Part shown: positions 1-7,215 of the stretch, piece by piece
How positions within the stretch are numbered: the first letter of the stretch is position 1
Layout: each line of letters begins with the position of its first letter
NCBI GenBank assembly: GCA_034429475.1
Contig: DAOUGD010000220.1
Coordinates: forward strand, 1 to 40,474
From: JAKQHY01 sp034429475
GTDB taxonomy: Bacteria > Chloroflexota > Anaerolineae > B4-G1 > SLSP01
Length of the DNA stretch: 40,474 nt
Direction of reading: 5' to 3'
Position numbers and translations under genes: made by a program
Notes under the pieces: model-generated
What the model saw: only the letters and a program-made list of their open reading frames with translations
Databases searched by the model: none
Told to the model about the DNA's origin: nothing

Positions 1-76
1 GCATGACGTTCCCGCGAAAACACCCTTTGTAGCCTGCCGCTTTAGCGGCCTATTTTTAGAGGAGGGAACGTCATGC
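1..76 (+). promoter_or_regulatory. Leader with inverted repeat covering the first gene's start, plus terminator-like hairpin
   Basis: Bases 1-13 (GCATGACGTTCCC) are perfectly complementary to 64-76, which contain part of the ribosome-binding site (GGAGGG, 61-66) and the ATG at 73. Between the arms sits a small hairpin (GCCGC 36-40 with GCGGC 45-49) followed by TTTTT at 53-57, which resembles a weak intrinsic terminator. If transcribed as one RNA, the outer stem would hide the translation start. The window begins at the left arm, so the stem may extend further. It could equally be a DNA operator dyad or an upstream gene's terminator. Confidence 0.45.
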
Positions 77-627
77 CATTCAGGCCACAAGTTTTTCAAG
101 AAGCCATCGAAGAGCGCGTCGGTGAAGCAACCAAAGAAGGATTAGCGCAAGCCTGTGACGCCTACCCAACGCTGACGACGCCGTTGCAAAAGGCCCGCTG
201 CGTCAAGGGAATGATGGACGCGCTGGATCAAGCCGTGGACATCCCCACCCGCCAGACCATCATGGAAACCTGCGGGAGGCGGTGTATCGGAACCAGCATC
301 CTCGATAAAGCCCGCCAACTCGCCAAAACCGCACGCGACATGGACGACATGCTGGCGCAATTGAACCAGGCGCACCTCGGCGGCGGGCACTTGCGGCGGG
401 AAGGGGCCATGATCCACGCGCTGTACGATCACTGCTACTGCGGCTCGGTGAACAAGTCAACAGAACCTTTCTCACCCACCTACTGCTATTGCTCCTGCGG
501 TTGGTATCGGCAACTCTTTGAAACGCTCCTGGAACGACCGGTCGAGGTTGAACTGCTTAGCTCCATTATCCAGGGGGACGAAAACTGCCGCTTTTTGATC
601 CATATCCAGGGGACACAAGGGGCATAA
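73..627 (+). CDS. Cysteine-rich V4R-like protein (DUF6144-like), unknown function
   Basis: The product has 184 residues and ten cysteines: C28, C43, C67, C71, C121, C123, C138, C140, C142 and C172. The C-terminal third has a CYCSCGW segment near 138-144, then a PVEVE strand and a GDENCRF strand, which resembles the end of V4R/hydrocarbon-binding domains and DUF6144-type proteins. No signal peptide or membrane segment is seen, so it is probably cytoplasmic and may bind metal or a small ligand. The start is fixed by a good GGAGGG site 6 bases before ATG. The next gene starts 2 bases after its stop, so the two are probably co-translated. The family assignment is tentative. Confidence 0.7.
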   Translation: MPFRPQVFQEAIEERVGEATKEGLAQACDAYPTLTTPLQKARCVKGMMDALDQAVDIPTRQTIMETCGRRCIGTSILDKARQLAKTARDMDDMLAQLNQAHLGGGHLRREGAMIHALYDHCYCGSVNKSTEPFSPTYCYCSCGWYRQLFETLLERPVEVELLSSIIQGDENCRFLIHIQGTQGA

Positions 628-629
628 AA

Positions 630-1316
630 GTGAAACACGAAATCGGTATTACGCGACCACCCTATCTGATTGAAGATTGGCCGGGCAAGTATGACGTTTT
701 TTCCTGGCTGGAATACGTCATCACCGTGTCCAACCCCATCTTTTTAGTCACTACGCGAAAGGCCAATGGCGCGGCCAACGCCAACCTGCATTCATGGGGC
801 TTCCTGGTAGGCGAAGGCGAGCACTACTCGTCGCTGCTGGCGCTGCTCAACACCACGCACACCTACGCCAACATCCTGCGCGAGGGTGAATGGTGCCTCA
901 ACTTCCCCTCGGTTGAGCTGCTTCCGCAATGCTCCGCCACCATCGCCTGCAACGGGCCGGACAACGACGAGATCGCTGATTCTGGCCTGACCATCGAAGC
1001 AGCACAAACCGTGCAGGCGCCGCGCATCGCTGAATGCGCCATCAACGTGGAATGCAAGCTCGCCTGGCATCGTCCGCTGCACGAAGGCAGCGTGTGGCAC
1101 TTGTTCGTGGGGCGCGTGCAGCACGTAGCGATGGACGAAAGCGCGATGGTCGTCACGCCGGAACAGCGGATTGCCAACCTGGAACTGATGTACAACGTGC
1201 GCGGTATGGTCAACCCGCTCAACGGCGAGTTTTACGGGCCGAATACCCTGGGCCTGCTCAACCAGGTGCGCCGCATCACGCCGGATGTGCCGGGCGTTAA
1301 CCAATCCATACCGTAG
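630..1316 (+). CDS. Flavin reductase-like (FMN-binding split-barrel) protein
   Basis: This is a 228-residue protein with a GTG start 2 bases after the preceding stop. The N-terminal half has the order expected of the flavin reductase-like split barrel: a strand with NPIFLVTTR (about 36-44), then NANLHSWG, and a segment near 80-95 (REGEWCLNFPS) typical of FMN-binding flavoredoxin-like proteins. Family members bind FMN and reduce flavins or small substrates with NAD(P)H, or serve as electron carriers. Its partner here is unknown; the Cys-rich protein upstream is a candidate. No targeting signal is visible. The fold call is fairly secure, the substrate is not known. Confidence 0.72.
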   Translation: MKHEIGITRPPYLIEDWPGKYDVFSWLEYVITVSNPIFLVTTRKANGAANANLHSWGFLVGEGEHYSSLLALLNTTHTYANILREGEWCLNFPSVELLPQCSATIACNGPDNDEIADSGLTIEAAQTVQAPRIAECAINVECKLAWHRPLHEGSVWHLFVGRVQHVAMDESAMVVTPEQRIANLELMYNVRGMVNPLNGEFYGPNTLGLLNQVRRITPDVPGVNQSIP

Positions 1317-1386
1317 GGCGTAGTGCGTATTCCGTCAACGAACCGCGCCTAACAAAATGCGTCTCCATCTAAAAAAGGAGGAAACG

Positions 1387-1845
1387 ATGGAACCCAGATT
1401 TGTAGACTTGAATGCTTTTACCGTTATGGGCGTCACTGTCCATAGTACCCCGGACAAAGTAGACTTTAACGCGGTCTGGGAAAAGGACTTTATGCCGCAT
1501 CACACAGCCCTGCTCGCCCTGAGCACCGACAAGGCGTACTACGGCGTGTGGTTCTGCGGCGGCGATGGCATCCCCAACTACGTCGCCGGGATGCGCGTGC
1601 CGGACAACGCCCCGACGCCTGAAGGCGTGATCGCACGCCAGGTGCCGGCGGCGCGGTATGCCGTGTTCGCGTGCGCCATGAGCGAGATCGGCAAGACCTA
1701 TCAGTACGTCTACAACACCTGGCTGCCGGCTTCACCCTACGAATTTCCGCCGGGCGGCGCGGACTTCGAGTATTACCCGCCGGAGGGAGAGATGCACGAG
1801 TCCCCTGCCGTCTACATCCCCATCCGTGAGAAGGTGGCAAAATGA
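1387..1845 (+). CDS. GyrI-like/effector-binding domain protein (first of three)
   Basis: The product has 152 residues from the ATG at 1387, chosen because AAGGAGG lies 7 bases upstream; an in-frame ATG at 1357 lacks a ribosome site. The single domain matches the GyrI-like/AraC effector-binding (SOUL) fold pattern: an N-terminal strand ending in GVTVH, a middle YYGVWFCGG strand, a VPAARYAVFAC strand and a C-terminal FEYYPPEGE segment with an acidic pocket-like end. There is no DNA-binding domain, so it acts as a stand-alone ligand binder or hydrolase. The next gene overlaps its stop by 4 bases (ATGA), indicating translational coupling. Confidence 0.75.
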   Translation: MEPRFVDLNAFTVMGVTVHSTPDKVDFNAVWEKDFMPHHTALLALSTDKAYYGVWFCGGDGIPNYVAGMRVPDNAPTPEGVIARQVPAARYAVFACAMSEIGKTYQYVYNTWLPASPYEFPPGGADFEYYPPEGEMHESPAVYIPIREKVAK

Positions 1846-2324
1846 GCGCCGATGTAGACTACCTCATCGGCCAAATGCGCCTGCAAACCATGCCTGAACA
1901 GCCGTTCTTCCACGTCACCAGCGCGCCGACGGTGATGGCGCACCTGGACGAAGAATTGAACCGCCTGATCCCCCTGCTTGAAGCAGCGCAGGCCGAAGCC
2001 CACGTCGGCGACGGCGCGCCCGTGATCATCCGCTACTACCCCACCAGCGCGCCGGAAATGTACCTGATGGAAGTCGGCGTCCCCGTGAAAGCAGGAACGC
2101 AGCCTGCGGGCGAAGCGCAAGTGACGACGCTGCCCTCCTATCGCTGCGCCGCGCTGCTTTACTGGGGCAGCCTGGCCCACATCCAGGAACCCTACACAGC
2201 GCTCATGCAGGCCATCAAAGATGCCGGCCTGACGCAAGGCCCGGAGTGCCGCGAGTGGTATTATCACTTCGAGGGCGACACCTCACCGAACAACATCATC
2301 GGGCTGCACATGGAAATTCGGTAA
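1842..2324 (+). CDS. GyrI-like/effector-binding domain protein (second of three)
   Basis: The product has 160 residues. The N-terminal half (TMPEQPFFHVTS, then IIRYYPTSAPEMYLMEVGVPV near 65-90) and the central LPSYRCAALLYWG segment match the GyrI-like two-repeat fold found in transcription activator effector domains and small drug-binding proteins. The C-terminal CREWYYHFEGD and IGLHMEIR strands complete the fold. It is a stand-alone domain. It starts by ATGA overlap with the preceding paralogue, from which it is clearly diverged. A palindromic repeat follows directly after its stop. Confidence 0.75.
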   Translation: MSADVDYLIGQMRLQTMPEQPFFHVTSAPTVMAHLDEELNRLIPLLEAAQAEAHVGDGAPVIIRYYPTSAPEMYLMEVGVPVKAGTQPAGEAQVTTLPSYRCAALLYWGSLAHIQEPYTALMQAIKDAGLTQGPECREWYYHFEGDTSPNNIIGLHMEIR

Positions 2325-2330
2325 AAAATC

Positions 2331-2391
2331 TCACGCAAAGACGCCAAGTCGCCAAAGTTTTATTTCTTTGCGTCTTTGCGCCTTTGCGTGA
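2331..2391. repeat. Palindromic repeat built from CTTTGCGT-type units
   Basis: The left arm (about 2331-2357) contains CACGCAAAGACGC and GCCAAAG. The right arm (about 2366-2391) contains CTTTGCGTC, TTTGCGCC and TTTGCGTG. The arms are imperfectly complementary around a short T-rich loop, so a long hairpin would form in either strand. It fills the gap between two genes of the cluster and would give a spurious N-terminal extension if the next gene were started too early. Confidence 0.8.
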
Positions 2392-2416
2392 AACAAGTTG
2401 TAATTTCGGAGGGATT

Positions 2417-3250
2417 ATGATCGAACTACCTGAAGCCATCGTCATCGCGCGGCAAATGGACGCCACGCTTAAAGGCAAGCAGATCGTTTCCGGCGACCGG
2501 GGCAACGCGCCGCACAAGTTCGCCTTCGCCAACGGGACGTCCGAAGAATACGCGGCGATTTTTGCGGGCCAGACCGTCGGCGGGAGCACGGCGCATGGCA
2601 TGTCCATCCTCACCGAAATCGGCGCGGACCACACGCTGGTCCTCGGCTGCGGCGGCGAGCGGATCCTCTTCCACACCGACGACCACACGCTGCCCAAGAA
2701 GCACCAGCTCTTCGTCCACTTTGCGGGCGATGCGTACCTGACCGTCACCATCTCCGGTTGGGGCAACACGTTTCTCCTGCCGCGCGCCGAAGTTGGGAGC
2801 CATCCACACGTTCAGCAGGAGCGCATCACCCCGCTGGATGACACCTTTACGTGGGACTACTTCCAAGCGTTGTTCGCGCCGTTGCCGCCGGACAGTAAAA
2901 CCAGCCTCAAGTATTTCATCGTCAGTGAGCCGGGCCTGTGGGGACTGGGGAACGGCTGCCTGCAAGACATCCTCTTCCACGCCCGGCTGCATCCCCGCCG
3001 CAAGGCCGTCGCCACGAGCGAGGCGGAGCGGCGCTCGCTCTACGATAGCGTCCGCGCCACGCTGCGTCAAATGATAGACCAGGGTGGGCGCAACGACGAA
3101 GTGGACTTGTACGGCCAACCCGGCGGCTACCGGCGCATCCTGCACAGCAAAAGCGTCGGCCAACCATGCCCCAACTGCGGCGCCCCATTCGAGAAAGAGC
3201 AATATCTCGGCGGCAGCATCTACTTCTGCCCGACGTGTCAGGTCAACTGA
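2417..3250 (+). CDS. Fpg/Nei-family protein lacking canonical catalytic residues
   Basis: This 277-residue protein resembles formamidopyrimidine-DNA glycosylase/endonuclease VIII over its whole length: MIELPEA at the N-terminus, the GLGNGCLQDILFHARLHP segment of the helix-two-turn-helix region near 176-193, and a C-terminal zinc finger (CPNC and CPTC near 250 and 273). Active Fpg begins Met-Pro-Glu, with proline as nucleophile; here residue 2 is Ile. The conserved beta-hairpin lysine appears to be Met (AHGMSIL), and the finger arginine before the last CxxC appears to be Gly. It may therefore bind DNA or lesions without cleaving, or use altered chemistry. The start is set by GGAGGG upstream of 2417. 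Confidence 0.8.
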   Translation: MIELPEAIVIARQMDATLKGKQIVSGDRGNAPHKFAFANGTSEEYAAIFAGQTVGGSTAHGMSILTEIGADHTLVLGCGGERILFHTDDHTLPKKHQLFVHFAGDAYLTVTISGWGNTFLLPRAEVGSHPHVQQERITPLDDTFTWDYFQALFAPLPPDSKTSLKYFIVSEPGLWGLGNGCLQDILFHARLHPRRKAVATSEAERRSLYDSVRATLRQMIDQGGRNDEVDLYGQPGGYRRILHSKSVGQPCPNCGAPFEKEQYLGGSIYFCPTCQVN

Positions 3251-3312
3251 GCAAAAACAGAGCTTTGATCCTATCATTCCGTAAATCCTGTTATTCTCTG
3301 AGGAGAAACCCA

Positions 3313-3777
3313 ATGTACAACGTTCATAAAATTGAAGTCATTCTCACCGTACCCTCCATCGAAGAAACGGGGGCCTGGTACGAACGGCTGGGGTGGCGCG
3401 TGCATAGCGATACCTTCGACAAAGACGGGCGCTGCCTTTTTGGCAGCGTCACCCGCGACGTGACCAAGGATGTCGAAAAGGGGGAAGAACTGTCCACCGT
3501 GATCAACCTGAGCCGGTTTGCAGGAGATCCCGGCGACTATGGCAAGGATCACGCGAACTTCACGATCTTCATGGCTGTGGACGACGTAGACGCCGTTTAC
3601 ACTACCACCGTCGAAAACGGCATTTATACCGGCCCCGCGCCGGAAGCCCAATTGTGGGGCGGGAAAACCCTGTCCATTCAAGACCTCAATGGATTCCATC
3701 TCACATTTTACCAACAGGTGGAAACCCCTACCCTGGATGAAGTCAGACAACGCTTTGAGAAAGCGCAGGGAGATTGA
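3313..3777 (+). CDS. VOC (glyoxalase/bleomycin-resistance fold) family protein
   Basis: The product has 154 residues. Two beta-alpha-beta-beta-beta modules are visible: KIEVILTVPSIEETGAWYERLGW at the N-terminus, and a second module beginning NFTIFMAVDDVDAVYTTTV and closing with SIQDLNGFHLTFYQ. This is the vicinal oxygen chelate fold shared by glyoxalases, dioxygenases and drug-sequestering proteins. The usual His/Glu ligand set is incomplete to my eye, which favours ligand binding over metal catalysis. The ATG at 3313 has AGGAG 8 bases upstream. The next gene starts one base after its TGA. Confidence 0.78.
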   Translation: MYNVHKIEVILTVPSIEETGAWYERLGWRVHSDTFDKDGRCLFGSVTRDVTKDVEKGEELSTVINLSRFAGDPGDYGKDHANFTIFMAVDDVDAVYTTTVENGIYTGPAPEAQLWGGKTLSIQDLNGFHLTFYQQVETPTLDEVRQRFEKAQGD

Positions 3778-3778
3778 T

Positions 3779-4270
3779 ATGGTTGCCTATCGCCTCATCG
3801 AACGCCCCGCCTTCGACGTGCTCGGCAAAAAAGGCTGGATCGCCGAGCAGGACGACTTTGGCCGCGTCTGGGAACAGTGCCGCGCCGCCGGCGTGCTCGT
3901 CGTCTTCGAGTCCCTCACCGGCTGGAAACCCGGCCCGCAGACGAACGGCCAAACGCTGGGCATCTCGCGCGTGGAGAACGACCCGACCAACCGCGACTTC
4001 TACTACATGGTCGCCGTCGAAGTCCCGCCGGGCGTCACCCACCCCGACCTGGAATCCTACCAGGTTCCGGCCTCCCAATGGGCCGTCTTCGAGTGCCACG
4101 GCGAAATTCCCGGCGCTATCGTCGCTTCCGAGATGTTTGCGTTTATGGAATGGCTGCCCACTTCAGGTTACGTCCACGCCCTCGCGCCAGAAATGGAAGT
4201 CTACTATCCCGGCGAGAGTGGGCCTGAGTATTATTGCGAGTTCTGGCTGCCGATAGTGCGGAAGGCGTAA
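3779..4270 (+). CDS. GyrI-like/effector-binding domain protein (third of three)
   Basis: The product has 163 residues. It begins VAYRLIERPAFDVLGKKGW, the typical first strand of AraC-type effector-binding/GyrI-like domains. It continues with a DFYYMVAVEVP strand, a VPASQWAVFEC strand and a C-terminal EMEVYYPG...YCEFWLPI segment in which acidic residues line the expected ligand pocket. There is no DNA-binding part. The ATG at 3779 lies one base after the preceding stop with GGGAG just upstream. It closes the cluster and is followed at once by a strong hairpin. Confidence 0.78.
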   Translation: MVAYRLIERPAFDVLGKKGWIAEQDDFGRVWEQCRAAGVLVVFESLTGWKPGPQTNGQTLGISRVENDPTNRDFYYMVAVEVPPGVTHPDLESYQVPASQWAVFECHGEIPGAIVASEMFAFMEWLPTSGYVHALAPEMEVYYPGESGPEYYCEFWLPIVRKA

Positions 4271-4276
4271 AAACAG

Positions 4277-4317
4277 ACACATTCAGCGCCGGGAAAGCGC
4301 CCTGGCGCTGAATGTGT
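4277..4317. terminator. Strong hairpin terminator at the end of the first cluster
   Basis: A perfect 14-bp stem pairs ACACATTCAGCGCC (4277-4290) with GGCGCTGAATGTGT (4304-4317) around a 13-base loop. It starts 6 bases after the third GyrI-like gene. There is no clean T-run, so it may end transcription less efficiently than a classical intrinsic terminator or protect the RNA 3' end. Confidence 0.65.
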
Positions 4318-4354
4318 TATGATTGGAATATCTGGCATACACAGGAGTTCAATC

Positions 4355-5569
4355 ATGATTTGGAAACGCACCGCACTTCAAAAAACGTTCTGCCTACTTC
4401 TTTTGGTAGGTGGGCTGCTCATTGGCTGCACGGCCACTTCACCTGCGCCCTTTGTACCAAGCGAAGCCCCCTCACCTGCCCCTACCGCCACGGCGATCGT
4501 CCCCACAGAGACGCCAACAGTAACACCATCGCCCACCCCGCGCCTCACGGCAACCCCGCGCCCCACGCCCACCATACCCGAAGAACTCGATGTGGCACGC
4601 ACCATCCGCGCCCTGGATTTTGACACAGACAACAACCTGTGGGTTGCAAGCACGGCCGGAATTTATCAGTGGCACTACAACCCAGAAACACAAGAATATG
4701 ACACGGTAGAAAACAGCCTGATCCGCGACAATCTCGTTAATATGCTCGTCGCCCCAGATGATTCAGTGTGGGTTGCCACTTTTGAGGGGGATGTTTTGCA
4801 ACTTACGGACAACCGTTGGATAACTCATACGCTACCGGCAAACCTTGATATGGCAACAATTCCACCTCAAATGCTCATTGCCCAGGACAATTCTTTGTGG
4901 GTTGCCGGCCTCTTGGGAGGCGTTTTACGCTATAATGGAAAGAATTGGGAAAGTTATGCGTATGCCTACAGTGCAGAACTAGAACGCACTCTTGAAATTA
5001 CGGGAATAGTTGCACTTTTTGAGACAGTTGATGGAAAAATATGGGTCATAACCAGTTGTTGCGATGGACCTTCTGTATTCCGCTATTGGGATAATCAAGT
5101 ATGGATAGCATACGACTTGAACGAAAGCAATCATCCCTACAATGTTTATGAGCCAGTTGGCGGAAAAAACGGAGTCGTATGGTTTCGCGGAACATGGAGC
5201 AATCCTGATGTCTACGAAATGGGGATACCTTATTGGAGCGTTGAACATTACGATTACAACAGTCAAGAGTGGATCCACTTCTTTATCCCACAAGATTTGT
5301 GGGATGAAAATGATTGGATATGGACTTTTACCCTGACTTCCGCCGAGAACATTTGGGTTGGCAGTCGTCAAGGAAGAATAGCGCACTTCGATGGGATACG
5401 TTGGCAGGTTGTCTCCCCAGATGACGATTTAGGAGGCGCAATAACAACCATGGTCGTTGCGCCAGATGGCACACTATGGGTTGGAACACACAACGGAATT
5501 TTGGCGCACTTGCAGGGCGAAACCTGGATTCTCTACAAGGTGGAATCGGGAATCCGGCCGATACCGTGA
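4355..5569 (+). CDS. Seven-bladed beta-propeller lipoprotein
   Basis: The product has 404 residues. A lipoprotein signal ends in LIGC with the lipidated Cys at 25, so it should be exported and membrane-anchored. A Pro/Thr-rich linker follows to about residue 80. The rest carries repeats of the type D-x-x-LWVGT-x-x-G-I with an aromatic WxxY end, as in two-component regulator propellers: about seven, from DNNLWVAS to DGTLWVGT. No kinase domain is attached, so it is probably a surface sensor or binding scaffold. The ATG at 4355 was preferred because CAGGAG precedes it. The middle is AT-richer than its neighbours. Its 3' end overlaps the convergent HNH gene by 37 bases. Confidence 0.82.
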   Translation: MIWKRTALQKTFCLLLLVGGLLIGCTATSPAPFVPSEAPSPAPTATAIVPTETPTVTPSPTPRLTATPRPTPTIPEELDVARTIRALDFDTDNNLWVASTAGIYQWHYNPETQEYDTVENSLIRDNLVNMLVAPDDSVWVATFEGDVLQLTDNRWITHTLPANLDMATIPPQMLIAQDNSLWVAGLLGGVLRYNGKNWESYAYAYSAELERTLEITGIVALFETVDGKIWVITSCCDGPSVFRYWDNQVWIAYDLNESNHPYNVYEPVGGKNGVVWFRGTWSNPDVYEMGIPYWSVEHYDYNSQEWIHFFIPQDLWDENDWIWTFTLTSAENIWVGSRQGRIAHFDGIRWQVVSPDDDLGGAITTMVVAPDGTLWVGTHNGILAHLQGETWILYKVESGIRPIP

Positions 5570-6003
5570 TCCTCTATAGAAAAAGAAACCGGCGGATGCC
5601 ACCCCACGCTGACCCAGCGTCGCCGCGCATCCACAATGACCGGGTTGTTCATATTCAGGGCGACGATGGTGGCGCGACCTACGGCCGTCAGTCCAACCAG
5701 TAAGTCCCCCGACGCATCCCATTGAAAATGCTCGGCCCAAACCTGTTTGCGGGGATGAAAAAGCGCCACTGTCTCGCCGGTCAGCGGGTCTTGGGCCGTC
5801 GTGACGCTGCCTTTGAATTCGTTACAGCGGCGGCAGGCAAAACAGAGGTTCTCAAACGTGGTTTCGCCGCCCAAAGACTGAGGGAAAATGTGATCAACGG
5901 TCATCGGCTGACCGGTGTTCGCTTCGGTAGTCTGGCAATAGGCACAATGGCGGTTATCGGCGGCCAACAAGCGCCTGTACAGGTCATCAGGCAAGTAGCT
6001 CAT
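5533..6003 (-). CDS. HNH endonuclease family protein
   Basis: The product has 156 residues. It shows the HNH/ICEA nuclease core: CAYC (C20, C23), then VDHIFP with D37-H38, Asn at 52, and CRRC with Asn (57-61). The paired CxxC motifs should bind structural zinc and His38 is the expected general base. The C-terminal part contains FHPRKQ and WDASGDLLVGLT segments that commonly follow this core in cyanobacterial and Chloroflexota proteins. It starts two bases after the stop of the upstream small gene, so the two are translationally coupled. It converges with, and overlaps, the propeller lipoprotein gene. Confidence 0.88.
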   Translation of the reverse strand: MSYLPDDLYRRLLAADNRHCAYCQTTEANTGQPMTVDHIFPQSLGGETTFENLCFACRRCNEFKGSVTTAQDPLTGETVALFHPRKQVWAEHFQWDASGDLLVGLTAVGRATIVALNMNNPVIVDARRRWVSVGWHPPVSFSIEDHGIGRIPDSTL

Positions 6004-6005
6004 CG

Positions 6006-6431
6006 CTACAATTGCTCTGGCGGAGGTAGTTGATGTCCACGCCAGCGGAGCAAAGCAGCAGCGTGAACTTTACATAGCATCGCCCGATCCATCTCGACGC
6101 GCAGTTGACGTAACTCGTCTTTTTCGGCGGCTGAAAGAGAAGCATTGGCATTGGCGTCAAGCAATTCCTGGTAGCGTTCCATCTTCGCTGCGTCGGCGTG
6201 ATAGCGGGCGATACGCCACAGAGCCGCGTCGTCCAGTCGATCCAGCGCCGCCAAATCCGCCTGAAATTCAGCCGGGGCCGTCTCCCAGGTAGGCGGACTG
6301 CCCACCTGCAAAACGCGCAGCAACGTCGTTTCCAACGATTGCCGGGTGGCCTGCGCCGTCTGCTGAAGGCGCACATACAACGTTTCCGGCAATTGCATCG
6401 TCACCGTCCTGACTGCTTGTGAGATTGCCAT
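6006..6431 (-). CDS. Small conserved-looking partner of the HNH nuclease
   Basis: The product has 141 residues from the ATG at 6431, chosen because GAGGG precedes it and because a TATAAT-like -10 box lies upstream at 6486-6481; the longer frame from 6491 would overlap that box. The N-terminus (TVTMQLPETLYVRLQQTAQATRQSLETTLLRVL, quoted in parts: VTMQLPETLYVRL and RQSLETTLLRVL) looks like a ribbon-helix-helix segment. The rest is helical and charged, with a repeated Leu/Glu/Arg pattern. It could regulate the operon or restrain the nuclease. I know of no experimental function. Confidence 0.68.
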   Translation of the reverse strand: MAISQAVRTVTMQLPETLYVRLQQTAQATRQSLETTLLRVLQVGSPPTWETAPAEFQADLAALDRLDDAALWRIARYHADAAKMERYQELLDANANASLSAAEKDELRQLRVEMDRAMLCKVHAAALLRWRGHQLPPPEQL

Positions 6432-6480
6432 ATTGACCCTCAGAACCCTTCCACCGCAGTAGCGGGAAAATGATAGGGAT

Positions 6481-6488
6481 ATTATACT
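6481..6488. promoter_or_regulatory. Overlapping divergent -10 boxes
   Basis: On the - strand TATAAT occupies 6486-6481 and faces the HNH operon. On the + strand TATACT occupies 6483-6488 and faces the small membrane-protein genes. Neither has a convincing -35 box, so the two outward promoters are suggested rather than shown. Confidence 0.35.
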
Positions 6489-6521
6489 CATACCTGCACA
6501 AAACAGAAAGGTAAAAATCCA

Positions 6522-6662
6522 ATGACCGAACGTGAATTTGCTCTTGAATCACCCTCACCTCCCTTCCTCATCCCATTCGCGAGTGGAATGTCAGAAGTAG
6601 CTGTCGAAGGTGAAGCAAGATATACCAAATGTGGGGATGCAGTAAAACTTCAGAAAGACTGA
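6522..6662 (+). CDS. Possible 46-residue small protein
   Basis: An ATG at 6522 opens a 46-codon frame ending TGA at 6662, with GAAAGG about 10 bases upstream. The product starts MTEREFALESPSPPFLIP and ends CGDAVKLQKD. No motif is recognised. It lies 13 bases before the next gene in the same direction and fills the otherwise empty gap, which is the main support. It could also be a non-coding leader. Confidence 0.3.
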   Translation: MTEREFALESPSPPFLIPFASGMSEVAVEGEARYTKCGDAVKLQKD

Positions 6663-6675
6663 AAAGGTAAGACGA

Positions 6676-7215
6676 ATGAAACATAATCAATTCATATTTC
6701 GTTGGGTTCTGTTAAGCATACTACTAGGCATTATGACGTGCATTCTTCTCAACTCGTCACAGTTATGGGTACAGAAACCAAGATGGGAAACTGTAGATTT
6801 TGCCCTAATGATCACACTTGATATGACAGTATGGCCATTGGCATACTTGACCTTAGGCGTAGCACAGTTTTTCCTTTTGAAAAGTCAGATTCGATATGCC
6901 GGTTGGTGGATAATGACCCCACTAATCGGAAGTTTTCTAGGAGGGTTCCTAGCAGCGCTAATTATTCCGAGTGACATATCTCTCACTGTATCGATGGCAT
7001 TAACAATCGGCTTTTTGCAGTGGATGATTCTAAAAAAGAGTCTCAATATCGGGAGCATCTGGTTTATAATGTGTTTGCTAGGCGGCCTTATTGCCGGTTC
7101 GCTTAGGTCAATGCAAATAGACAACACAGGCTTAGGGAGTTTGATAATAGCCAAGGAAGTATTATGTGGCGTATTCCTGTACCACAAATTAAGGCAAAGT
7201 CCTTGTCCTACATAA
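6676..7215 (+). CDS. Multi-pass membrane protein, unknown
   Basis: The product has 179 residues and about five hydrophobic segments (roughly residues 9-27, 42-68, 76-97, 101-117 and 127-145). A short polar loop with LKSQIRYAGWW precedes the third segment, and the C-terminus is basic (YHKLRQS). AAAAGG lies about 10 bases before the ATG. The region is markedly AT-richer than the helicase gene that follows, which suggests a different origin. The stop codon touches the ATG of the helicase frame. I do not recognise the family. Confidence 0.65.
   Translation: MKHNQFIFRWVLLSILLGIMTCILLNSSQLWVQKPRWETVDFALMITLDMTVWPLAYLTLGVAQFFLLKSQIRYAGWWIMTPLIGSFLGGFLAALIIPSDISLTVSMALTIGFLQWMILKKSLNIGSIWFIMCLLGGLIAGSLRSMQIDNTGLGSLIIAKEVLCGVFLYHKLRQSPCPT

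Noticed and set aside
2426..3313. Long open frame antisense to the Fpg-like gene
   Set aside because: It mirrors codon bias of the GC-rich sense gene, shows no motif and has no ribosome site; the sense frame has clear family motifs.
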